From an uncultured Clostridia bacterium (GTDB lineage Bacteria; Bacillota; Clostridia; Christensenellales; UBA1242): a stretch of DNA of 6,685 nt. Positions 1 to 6,363 of this stretch are shown here, one piece after another. Both the position numbers and the translations under genes were made by a program. Location of the stretch: the NCBI GenBank assembly GCA_934746185.1, contig CAKVEY010000049.1:1-6685 (forward strand). The letters are read 5' to 3'. Every line of letters starts with the position of its first letter. Position 1 is the first letter of the stretch. Below the pieces are notes generated by a model. The model was not told the DNA's origin and did not search any database. It saw nothing but the letters and a program-made list of their open reading frames with translations.

Positions 1-272
1 TTCCAAGACAAGCAAAAGTTTTAACAAAATATTGTTATGGCATTTCTCAAAAAGATATTGATTTATTTAGAAATCTAAATATAAACGAAATTGAAATTTG
101 TGGGACGGATATTGATGCTTGTATTTTAGCCATTGGATTTAATTTGTTTGATAATAACATTAAGCCAATTTTTATAAAAGATTTATGTGGAACATCATCA
201 AAAAACGAAAATATGATAAACTATGCTTTTTCAATAATAGAAAGACAATTTGGAAAGAACAGTATTAAATAA
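1..272 (+). CDS. Isochorismatase-family cysteine hydrolase, 3' end only
   Basis: The reading frame is open from the left edge (first full codon at base 3) to TAA at 270-272, giving the last 89 residues; the start lies outside the window. The visible part matches the C-terminal half of the isochorismatase/nicotinamidase-like hydrolase fold. A strand ends in CGTDIDAC, the equivalent of the family's GvxTDxCV block, and then comes a helix (ILAIGFNLFD) and a strand ending in KDLCGT, matching the usual DA/DLCGS-like turn. Visible Cys40 (bases 120-122) should be the nucleophile. Visible Lys9, about 31 residues earlier, fits the catalytic lysine; the catalytic Asp would be in the missing N-terminal part. 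Family members are usually 160-210 residues, so roughly half is absent. They hydrolyse amides or vinyl ethers such as nicotinamide or isochorismate, but the substrate cannot be told from this fragment. No terminator follows it. Confidence 0.82.
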   Translation, partial: PRQAKVLTKYCYGISQKDIDLFRNLNINEIEICGTDIDACILAIGFNLFDNNIKPIFIKDLCGTSSKNENMINYAFSIIERQFGKNSIK

Positions 273-282
273 TAAATTGATA

Positions 283-311
283 TTGACAAACAAGTTAAAC
301 CGTGCTAAAAT
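283..311 (+). promoter_or_regulatory. Sigma-A-type promoter of the HAD phosphatase gene, extended -10
   Basis: A perfect -35 TTGACA (283-288) is followed by a 17-nt spacer and -10 TAAAAT (306-311). TGC directly before the -10 makes it an extended (TGn) -10. The usual start point, 6-8 nt after the -10, falls at about 317-319, on or beside the ATG at 319. The promoter begins 10 nt after the stop of the upstream hydrolase gene, so the phosphatase can be transcribed independently. A T8 run covers 311-318. Confidence 0.85.
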
Positions 312-318
312 TTTTTTT

Positions 319-1023
319 ATGAAAACTATTGTATTTGATTTTGATGGGACACTAACAAAACAAGACCAAAATATTTGGAAGATGCTTTGGCAAAAACTAG
401 GTTATACTACTGATAAAAATTCACTATATTCTAAACTTTATGTTGAACACACTATTAAAAAAACAATAACTCGTAAACAATGGTTTGATTTAACTTGCCT
501 TGCTTTTAAACGAAAAGGTATGTCAAAACAAACGCTAATAGATGTTACTAAAAACATAGATTTAATTGACGGTTTTGAAGGTACTATAAAATCTCTTTAT
601 AACTTAGGTTATTCGTTACATATTGTAAGTGGTTGCATTAAAGAATCTATTGAAGAAAAACTAGGCGAAAATGTAAAATATTTTACTAATATTGAAGCAA
701 ATAGAGCAGTTTTTGACAAAAATGATAAATTAAAAAAATTTATTGCAACTCCTTTTGATTTTAAAGGAAAAGCACAATATATTAATTTGTTAAAAGCTTT
801 TACAAAAACAAAAGCAAGCGAAATAATTTTTGTTGGTAATGGCGATAATGACGAATGGGTTTATCAAACTGGTTGTAAAACAATTTGTATTAATCCTAAA
901 AACACAGATAGTAAAAATCGAACTATTTGGCATAAAGAGATTTTAGATTTAAAAAATTTAACTCAAATATTGCCTGAAATTATTTTAAATGAAGAAAATG
1001 AAGAAATTTTACATAATAATTAA
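319..1023 (+). CDS. HAD-superfamily phosphatase (SerB-like, subfamily IB)
   Basis: A 234-residue soluble hydrolase with all the HAD landmarks. Motif I is DFDGT (Asp7 nucleophile, Asp9 acid/base). A helical cap region covers about 14-80. Motif II is IVSG (Ser104), motif III is Lys151 in FKGK, and motif IV is GNGDND at 173-178. Such enzymes remove phosphate from small molecules through a phospho-aspartate and Mg2+; layout and length resemble phosphoserine phosphatase-like proteins, but the substrate is not evident. In motif IV the first Asp of the usual GDGxND is Asn174, leaving Asp176 and Asp178. The ATG at 319 is chosen because motif I starts 6 residues later, as is normal. An in-frame TTG at 250 would add 23 residues, overlap the upstream gene and contain this gene's own promoter. 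No Shine-Dalgarno precedes the ATG, and the transcript probably begins at or next to it. Confidence 0.92.
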   Translation: MKTIVFDFDGTLTKQDQNIWKMLWQKLGYTTDKNSLYSKLYVEHTIKKTITRKQWFDLTCLAFKRKGMSKQTLIDVTKNIDLIDGFEGTIKSLYNLGYSLHIVSGCIKESIEEKLGENVKYFTNIEANRAVFDKNDKLKKFIATPFDFKGKAQYINLLKAFTKTKASEIIFVGNGDNDEWVYQTGCKTICINPKNTDSKNRTIWHKEILDLKNLTQILPEIILNEENEEILHNN

Positions 1024-1046
1024 CTTTATTTTTTTAATTTTATGTA

Positions 1047-1075
1047 TTGACAAAGAAGTTTTGCCGTGCTAAAAT
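1047..1075 (+). promoter_or_regulatory. Sigma-A-type promoter of the 1101-1613 gene, extended -10
   Basis: TTGACA (1047-1052), a 17-nt spacer and TAAAAT (1070-1075), again preceded by TGC. The expected start of transcription is near 1082, giving a leader of about 19 nt that contains the ribosome binding site. The element, including parts of the spacer, is nearly the same as the promoter at 283-311. Confidence 0.87.
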
Positions 1076-1087
1076 AAAGATAAATTT

Positions 1088-1092
1088 GGAGG
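1088..1092 (+). promoter_or_regulatory. Shine-Dalgarno GGAGG for the 1101 start
   Basis: GGAGG lies 8 nt before the ATG at 1101. This is near-ideal spacing and fixes the start. It contrasts with the phosphatase gene just upstream, which has no such element. Confidence 0.9.
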
Positions 1093-1100
1093 TTTAAAAT

Positions 1101-1613
1101 ATGTTTATTGAAAAATTAACTGAAAAAGATAAAAATGAATTAGCAAATTTAGTTATAAACACTTATTATGATAATGATGCAAGACGAAAAAATATTGAAA
1201 GTGTTAAAAAGTTTGCTTTAAAACTTGTTTCTATTAAAACTGATTATAAAAATCGTGGTATAGTTATTGCTTGGCCAACCAGTTTTGCTTGTTCATTAAA
1301 AATGTGCCCAGAAATTCATATTGCTGATTTTGATGTATGGCGTTTAGATGGTATGATTTATGAAGATGACCACAATAAAATTGAAAATGCTATTTATAAT
1401 TATTTTAATAATAAATTTGATAATTATAGTAAATGTTATTATAACTACCATAAAAGCCGAATTGAAAACGAACACAAAGAAAGTATGTTAAATTATAATT
1501 ACACTGACGAAGCAAAAACTTTCTGTGAAAAAAATTATCAAAAGCAAATGAAAGAATTAAACAAAAAAGTTTCAAGTTTTAATAAAAAAGAAGACGAAGA
1601 ATTAACAAAATAA
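1101..1613 (+). CDS. Hypothetical protein, 170 residues, unrecognised family
   Basis: I do not recognise this protein. It starts at an ATG with a strong GGAGG and its own promoter, and ends at TAA just before a terminator, so it is a genuine single-gene unit. It looks soluble and intracellular: no signal peptide or membrane segment is visible. The N-terminal 45 residues are charged and helix-like. A more hydrophobic core follows (GIVIAWPTSFACS, about 53-65), with Cys64, Cys69 and His73 close together and then a DFDVW stretch ending at Trp80. Residues 88-118 are rich in Asn and Tyr. The tail from about 137 onward is highly charged (many Lys and Glu) and may form a helix or coiled coil. The Cys/His spacing does not make a clear zinc motif. 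Base composition matches its neighbours, so there is no sign of recent transfer. Its function is unknown. Confidence 0.85.
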   Translation: MFIEKLTEKDKNELANLVINTYYDNDARRKNIESVKKFALKLVSIKTDYKNRGIVIAWPTSFACSLKMCPEIHIADFDVWRLDGMIYEDDHNKIENAIYNYFNNKFDNYSKCYYNYHKSRIENEHKESMLNYNYTDEAKTFCEKNYQKQMKELNKKVSSFNKKEDEELTK

Positions 1614-1616
1614 ATT

Positions 1617-1640
1617 AATCACCAATTATGGTGATTTTTT
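1617..1640 (+). terminator. Rho-independent terminator after the 1101-1613 gene
   Basis: AATCACCA (1617-1624) pairs with TGGTGATT (1629-1636) around a 4-nt ATTA loop. Six Ts run across 1635-1640. It begins 3 nt after the stop codon. Confidence 0.85.
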
Positions 1641-1681
1641 ATGAAAAATCTATGAAAATTAAACGCTAAAATTTAGTAAAT

Positions 1682-1710
1682 AAAAAGCACCTATTTTTAG
1701 GTGCTTTTTT
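1682..1710. terminator. Bidirectional rho-independent terminator between convergent genes
   Basis: A 12-bp stem (1682-1693 with 1698-1709) built around AGCACCT/AGGTGCT has a TTTT loop. On the + strand it is followed by a T run through 1711. On the - strand the A run at 1682-1686 and the A-rich bases before it give a TTTTTATTT tail. It is thus a back-up terminator for the + strand gene and the main terminator for the surface protein gene, about 45 bp beyond that gene's stop. Confidence 0.88.
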
Positions 1711-1754
1711 TAATTTATTATAAGTTATATATTATATAAATATATTATTATATA
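1711..1754. other. A/T-only spacer with TATATTATATA-like repeats
   Basis: Between the bidirectional terminator and the stop codon of the surface protein gene (TAA, 1757-1755) lies a low-complexity stretch almost entirely of A and T. Short TATA/ATTA units recur, and the pattern continues to about 1762 in the last codons. On the - strand it forms the 3' untranslated region. No gene or recognisable site is seen. Confidence 0.6.
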
Positions 1755-4700
1755 TTATATATTGCCAGTGTCTATTATTCCACCGATGTTTTGTTTAGAT
1801 AAATTAATTGTTAATGTGCTACTTGATTTAGAGCTTGTTGTTATTGCATAACTTATTACATCGCTTTCTACTTTTAATGTAGTTTTAACTGTAATTTTAT
1901 ATGTTCCGTATCTTAAACCACTTAGTGTTATTGTTCCATTTTTTAAACCATAAGTGTTAGTTCTTGTAATTCCTAAATCAGCATCAAAGAATTCAACAAT
2001 TATAATTCCGTACGCTTTGGTTGAACTTAAACTAGAATCTGCATTAACATTAATTGTTATTGTACTATCTGCATAACCTTCTTGATTTCTTCCACCAACT
2101 AAAATTGTTTTACCATAGAATGTTATATTGCCTGTTTCTGTTCCTGTTAGTTTTGAAAAACTTTCTAGGTTAGATAAATCACCAGTTGGAGAAGTTTTAT
2201 ACCAACCATAGAATCTATAGCCTGATTTTGAATAATTTTTTAGTTCGGTTGTGCTTCCTTCTAAGTATGAACCAGTTTCAGTTAAATTTGTTCCATCAAC
2301 ATTATAAGTTATTTTAGAAAGTTTTCGTAATTCAATTGTATTTTGAGTAACTAAATTACCAAAACCAGCAATATTACTTATATTAAACATATTTGCATAA
2401 GAATTTGCATTTAAACTACCAAAGTTAATGATTACATCTTTATTTGCTTTAAAGTTTGTAGCATTAAGACCTACTGGAACGGAGATTGTTACAAGTGAAC
2501 CAGTAACATTTATTTTATTTGGAGAATCTGCGTAAATTCCTTTACTAAATTTTGGAGTACCTTTAATATTTAAAGTTCCTAAATTTTTAATATCATATTC
2601 TCCACCGACTATTTCACCATTATAGAAATTTAATGTACCATTATTTTCTATTGCCGTTCCAGAAGATGATAATGTGAAGCCACCTGATAATTGTTGTTCT
2701 GTTAAACTTGAATTATCAAAACCTTTATAACTATTACTACTATCATATCCAATAGTTAAAGTAGCACCACTACTAATTATAATTCTTCCAGTGCCGATTT
2801 CGAATTGAACTTTGCCCGTTGTTTGTGGAACGAGATTAAGCGTAACACCTGAATTAATTGTAATGTTTGAACTACTAATTTTAGAATTTAGTAGATATAT
2901 TATAAATGTGTTGTTAGAACTATTTAGAGCATATTGACTATTTGCATAATTAACTGCATCTAATAAACTAGCAAAGTAGTTTTGATTAATTCTAACCACA
3001 TAACTTCCTTGTTTTTCTTTATAGTTTGCAACCAAAGTAATTGTTGCGTTATTTGTAGTTGTTAAATTTTTAAAGTTAAAATCTAAAACTCTTGTTTGTG
3101 AACCGTCCCACGCCATTGTGTTTAATCTAGCATAACTAGGATTAATTCCTTCGGCAGTAAAACCAACAAAATCATAACCATCTTTTGTAGGTGCAATTAT
3201 AGTAAATTCTTCGTCGTAACTAGCCGTAGTAGGATTTACTCCACTTACTGTGCCACCATTTAAAGTATAGGCAAGTTTATATGTTATAGGAGTCCAAACA
3301 ACATATAAGTAATAATCTTTATTAATATTAGAAATTGTTGCATTTGTTGAATATACTACTGCTCCGTTAGAAGATGTTGCATATCCACTAAATGTATAAC
3401 CAACACGAGTGAATGTTTGAGATAATGTTAAGTTATTATTCTCTTCAACAATAATTAAAACATCTTCCTGCTCTCCACCATTACTAATTAAGTAAACAGC
3501 ATAACAAGCAGTTAAATTTACTGCACTCATAGAAGAGTCAATTTCATCATAAATTTTATTGTTTATACCATTTTTGTACCAATGATAATTTGAAGGTAAT
3601 TTTATTGTAACATTAGATTTTAAAGATTTAGGTGTAACTACACTAGAACTTACAATAGCACTAGCCATCATATTTTCTACATTATTTACACTTGTTAAGT
3701 TAGCGTTAGATAAATTTAAAGAATATAGTTTTGTTCCACTAAACATATTTGAAGCGTTTGTAATTTTACTATAATCAATAGAATCTTTTTCAAAATTAGT
3801 TGCTTCTTTATCTTCACTTAATCCACTAAACCCACTAAATAGATTGCTTGAATCTGTTGGAAGAATTAGTTTTGTAGGATAAGCAATAATTATATTTCCA
3901 TCAAATTTTATTGTGTCTGTATTTTCATCTAAGTAAACATATAAATAACAATAAACTTGGTCATAATCAACTGTTATTTCACTGTTTCCATAAACTCCAT
4001 TATTTAAACTAGAAGAAACATCAACCATTATTTGATATTTGCCTTCTACTTTTGTTATTTCACTTACTTGTTTAAATTGTAATGTTTTAACATCACTTTT
4101 AGAAATGTTTACATTATATATTGATGATAAAAGTTTTTCTTGAACTATATTAAACCAATCTTTATTTAAAACCGATGTATTTTTACTTGTAACACCTTTT
4201 ACATAAATACCACCATTGAAATATGCTCTATCAGTTGTTGTACCAGTACTTAAACTATAAAAGCCACTTGGAAGTGTAGAGAAAACAAATGATTTTCCAT
4301 AAGGCGCTCTAAATTCTGTTAAAGAAGTACAGTCACCAGTATTAAGCAAATTTTGAAAAGTCTCAACTAATTGTTCATCAGTTGCACCATTTAAATCATT
4401 TTCTGTAACCGATAAATTACTTAAATCCCAACTGCTTAAATCTAAAGTTTTTAAACTTGTACAGCCTTTAAAAACACTCATTAAGCCATTAATTTCCATT
4501 GGACCAAATTTCATATTACTTAAATCAACACTAGTTAAGGCACTGCAACCAGAGAACATAAAAGAGATATCACCTAAAACCGATAAAGTTTCTAAGCCTT
4601 TAATTGTCGTTAATGATTCACAACCAGCAAATGCCATCATTAAATTGTTTACATTTTTTAAATTTAAACTTGTTAAATCTATAGATGTTAATTTTGTATC

Positions 4701-6353
4701 CATCCAAAATATACCATCCATTCTAGTAACATTATCAGTATTTAATAAATTATTAAAATTAATACTTGTTACATTAGTAAAACCAGTAAATAAATCCACA
4801 CAATTTTCTGGTGCAGTAATTACACCTGATGGAGAATATATTTTAATAATATAATTACTACCACTTGCTATATAATATGCTTTAATAGAATCATTATAAG
4901 TTTTGTCGTCATCATTTCGGCCAATATTTACTTCATACACTGCCCCAGTTGGTTTAGTGCTTACAAAAGAAATTTCTGTAACAGCTTCATTTATTGAACT
5001 CCAATTGCTAGTAACAACTTTTTTAATAGCTGCGCTCCAACTTGAACTTAAAACTGATTTTTTAATGTAAGCATATAGAGTATGGTCTTCGGCAACAGCC
5101 ACCTTTGTAGTGCTTGTTATTTCGTTTCCAAGAGCATCTGTCCAATTTGTTAGATAATATCCATTAGGAACAGTTACGCTAGGAGCATTACCATAAACAC
5201 CACCAACTCTTACTTCTCTTGTAGTGCTTGTAACACTCTCTCCACCTAACACTTTATATGTAACAGTTATATGTTTAGCAAATTTTATAGTATTTGTACT
5301 ACTATCTGCGTAAAACTCAAAATTACCACCATTTTGTAAAGTAAATTTGCTTAAATAAGACGAACTAGATAAACTACTATCAAATGTAATTGCAGTTTTA
5401 TCAATGTAAGTATCATCAGGTGTAGTATAAGAACTAATTTTAATGTTTGAAGTTAATGAACCTACTACATCAATTCTTGCACCACCTGAAAATTCAGCAT
5501 AAACAAGACTATTATCAAAGCTAGGACTACCTTTTAATTTTAATTGACCATTAGCAACCCAAACAGGATTTTCACCATTAATTGTTCCGCCATTAATTGA
5601 AAGAATTGCATTGTTATCAACCTTTATTGTATCATTATTTGAACAATTAAAAATACCACCATTAATATTAACTTTGCCACCCCAAGTATTAATAGTTTTT
5701 CCACCACCTGAATTTGTAAAAGTACCACCACTTATAGTTAATTCTGCATCTTGATTAATATCAAACAAATGGCTTGAAGCAGGGCCAAAAGTTCCATTTG
5801 AAATAGTCATATTGCCAGCATATAATTTTACCATTCCAGTTTTTGTACTTGAAAATGTTCCACCTTGAATATTAATTGTGCCTGAACAATATGTATTATT
5901 TGAGTTGTAAACACTCGAAAATTGACAGTCATAAAAATAACCACTATTAATTGTTAAAGTGCAACCAGGTAAAACACCAATTGTGTTGCCATTAAATCTT
6001 ATTCCATAAGTTGAAGAACTTGCAGTTACAGAAATATCATTCGCAATAATAATATTTTCTGTGTCGCTCGCAGTTGAAGTTGGAGCCGTTTGTAATATAA
6101 TTGTTTGACTTGTGCTTTGAGCATTTGCATAATCGACTGCTGCTTTAAATGTTGTAAAATAAGTAGAACCAACTTGTGCAACATTTGTTGCTGCATTAAC
6201 TGGCGTATCTTCTTTAACTGGTTTGTTAATTAGGTTTGTGCTAATCATTACCCCAGAAAAACTTATCAGTAACAAAATAACCCCTAAAAATATATTTTTA
6301 AGGAATTTCCCAAACGGATTATTAATTTTTAAATTGTTTAAATTTAACTTCAT
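1755..6353 (-). CDS. Giant secreted/surface protein: beta-helix, BspA/DUF285 and InlB-type repeats
   Basis: A 1532-residue protein, probably an exported adhesin-like or matrix protein; no enzyme signature is seen. The order is: signal/anchor segment about 17-39 (FLKNIFLGVILLLISFSGVM) with a possible cleavage at VNA-A (52-55); right-handed beta-helix about 59-359; InlB-type (Listeria-Bacteroides) repeat 362-432; BspA/DUF285 leucine-rich modules at about 518-646 and 732-897; InlB-type repeats 952-1021 and 1023-1112; second beta-helix 1117-1335; InlB-type repeat 1346-1420; beta-rich C-terminal domain 1422-1532. BspA-type repeats and InlB repeats are known from surface proteins that contact host or other cells, so binding is the inferred role. 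No LPXTG motif, C-terminal membrane segment or lipobox Cys is present. The ATG at 6353 is chosen for its GGAG 6 nt upstream; an in-frame TTG at 6386 is weaker. It is transcribed alone and convergent to the + strand genes. Confidence 0.9.
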   Translation of the reverse strand: MKLNLNNLKINNPFGKFLKNIFLGVILLLISFSGVMISTNLINKPVKEDTPVNAATNVAQVGSTYFTTFKAAVDYANAQSTSQTIILQTAPTSTASDTENIIIANDISVTASSSTYGIRFNGNTIGVLPGCTLTINSGYFYDCQFSSVYNSNNTYCSGTINIQGGTFSSTKTGMVKLYAGNMTISNGTFGPASSHLFDINQDAELTISGGTFTNSGGGKTINTWGGKVNINGGIFNCSNNDTIKVDNNAILSINGGTINGENPVWVANGQLKLKGSPSFDNSLVYAEFSGGARIDVVGSLTSNIKISSYTTPDDTYIDKTAITFDSSLSSSSYLSKFTLQNGGNFEFYADSSTNTIKFAKHITVTYKVLGGESVTSTTREVRVGGVYGNAPSVTVPNGYYLTNWTDALGNEITSTTKVAVAEDHTLYAYIKKSVLSSSWSAAIKKVVTSNWSSINEAVTEISFVSTKPTGAVYEVNIGRNDDDKTYNDSIKAYYIASGSNYIIKIYSPSGVITAPENCVDLFTGFTNVTSINFNNLLNTDNVTRMDGIFWMDTKLTSIDLTSLNLKNVNNLMMAFAGCESLTTIKGLETLSVLGDISFMFSGCSALTSVDLSNMKFGPMEINGLMSVFKGCTSLKTLDLSSWDLSNLSVTENDLNGATDEQLVETFQNLLNTGDCTSLTEFRAPYGKSFVFSTLPSGFYSLSTGTTTDRAYFNGGIYVKGVTSKNTSVLNKDWFNIVQEKLLSSIYNVNISKSDVKTLQFKQVSEITKVEGKYQIMVDVSSSLNNGVYGNSEITVDYDQVYCYLYVYLDENTDTIKFDGNIIIAYPTKLILPTDSSNLFSGFSGLSEDKEATNFEKDSIDYSKITNASNMFSGTKLYSLNLSNANLTSVNNVENMMASAIVSSSVVTPKSLKSNVTIKLPSNYHWYKNGINNKIYDEIDSSMSAVNLTACYAVYLISNGGEQEDVLIIVEENNNLTLSQTFTRVGYTFSGYATSSNGAVVYSTNATISNINKDYYLYVVWTPITYKLAYTLNGGTVSGVNPTTASYDEEFTIIAPTKDGYDFVGFTAEGINPSYARLNTMAWDGSQTRVLDFNFKNLTTTNNATITLVANYKEKQGSYVVRINQNYFASLLDAVNYANSQYALNSSNNTFIIYLLNSKISSSNITINSGVTLNLVPQTTGKVQFEIGTGRIIISSGATLTIGYDSSNSYKGFDNSSLTEQQLSGGFTLSSSGTAIENNGTLNFYNGEIVGGEYDIKNLGTLNIKGTPKFSKGIYADSPNKINVTGSLVTISVPVGLNATNFKANKDVIINFGSLNANSYANMFNISNIAGFGNLVTQNTIELRKLSKITYNVDGTNLTETGSYLEGSTTELKNYSKSGYRFYGWYKTSPTGDLSNLESFSKLTGTETGNITFYGKTILVGGRNQEGYADSTITINVNADSSLSSTKAYGIIIVEFFDADLGITRTNTYGLKNGTITLSGLRYGTYKITVKTTLKVESDVISYAITTSSKSSSTLTINLSKQNIGGIIDTGNI
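2094..2318 (-). repeat. InlB-type repeat 4
   Basis: This stretch encodes residues 1346-1420: ITYNVDGTN, then SKSGYRFYGWYKTSPTGD with the GYxFxGW core, then ITFYGKTIL as the closing strand. It lies between the second beta-helix and the C-terminal domain. Confidence 0.7.
2349..3005 (-). repeat. Second beta-helix module of the surface protein
   Basis: This DNA encodes residues 1117-1335. Its lead-in (NQNYFASLLDAVNYANSQ) is clearly related to the lead-in of the first beta-helix. Rung-like strands follow, such as ITINSGVTLNL, IIISSGATLTI, GTLNFYNGEIVGG and GTLNIKGTPKF. The rungs are less regular than in the first module. Confidence 0.65.
3018..3500 (-). repeat. Tandem InlB-type repeats 2 and 3
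   Basis: This DNA encodes residues 952-1112. Repeat 2 runs VYLISNGGEQ...TFTRVGYTFSGYA...YYLYVVW and repeat 3 runs YKLAYTLNGG...APTKDGYDFVGF...ITLVANY. Both carry the GYxFxGx core and the closing strand that ends in an aromatic. These two are the clearest InlB-type units in the protein. Confidence 0.8.
3663..4160 (-). repeat. BspA/DUF285 leucine-rich module, copy 2 (shorter array)
   Basis: This DNA encodes residues 732-897. A preamble like that of copy 1 is followed by SSNLFSGFSGL, then NASNMFSGTKLYSLNLSNANLTSVNNV. These align with DLFTGFTNV and DGIFWMDTKLTSIDLTSLNLKNVNNL of copy 1. Only about two repeats are present and the GC of the GCxSL step is missing, so copy 2 looks shortened or degenerate relative to copy 1. 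Confidence 0.7.
4416..4802 (-). repeat. BspA/DUF285 leucine-rich module, copy 1
   Basis: This DNA encodes residues 518-646, with about four to five repeats of roughly 23-25 residues. The pattern is MFxGCxxLTSxDLSxxxxxxV, seen in MAFAGCESLTTI, MFSGCSALTSVDLSNM and VFKGCTSLKTLDLSSWDLS. This matches BspA-like/DUF285 surface repeats. A preamble of about 75 residues (from about residue 440) leads into it and has a counterpart before copy 2. Confidence 0.8.
5058..5270 (-). repeat. InlB-type (Listeria-Bacteroides) repeat 1
   Basis: This stretch encodes residues 362-432. It has the pattern of this small beta-grasp-like repeat: a strand (ITVTYKVLGG), a central glycine/proline turn (VTVPNGYYLTNW, in place of the usual GYxFxGW) and a closing strand (DHTLYAYI). 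It links the first beta-helix to the leucine-rich part. Confidence 0.65.
5277..6179 (-). repeat. First beta-helix module of the surface protein, 23-residue rungs
   Basis: This DNA encodes residues 59-359. A lead-in (STYFTTFKAAVDYANAQ) is followed by rungs of the form xLTIxGGTF, for example LTINSGYF, INIQGGTF, MTISNGTF, LTISGGTF, VNINGGIF and LSINGGTI. The aromatic or Ile position falls at residues 140, 167, 189, 212, 235, 258 and 279, so the central rungs are exactly 23 residues apart. This is typical of a right-handed parallel beta-helix (pectate-lyase-like fold). No catalytic residues of a lyase can be pointed to. Confidence 0.75.
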
Positions 6354-6359
6354 ACAATT

Positions 6360-6363
6360 CTCC
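6360..6363 (-). promoter_or_regulatory. Shine-Dalgarno GGAG for the surface protein gene
   Basis: Read on the - strand, TTGGAGA lies with GGAG 6 nt before the ATG at 6353. This decides the start: the longer frame beginning with TTG at 6386 would have this site inside its coding sequence and has no such site of its own. Confidence 0.88.

Noticed and set aside
302..310. GTGCTAA beside the -10, resembling half of a CIRCE (HrcA) operator
   Set aside because: The matching TTAGCAC half is absent at the required distance in both promoters. The bases are explained by the extended -10.
250..318. Upstream TTG start extending the phosphatase by 23 residues
   Set aside because: It overlaps the preceding hydrolase gene, contains the phosphatase gene's own promoter, and places HAD motif I about 30 residues in. 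The ATG at 319 fits the family.
1711..1762. AT repeats as a possible CRISPR, origin or attachment site
   Set aside because: There is no regular repeat-spacer pattern, no DnaA-box cluster and no flanking duplication. It is simple low-complexity A/T DNA.
4645..4854. 69-codon open frame on the + strand
   Set aside because: It lies wholly antisense to the DUF285 region of the surface protein gene, has no ribosome binding site or recognisable sequence, and is a shadow of repeat-rich coding DNA.
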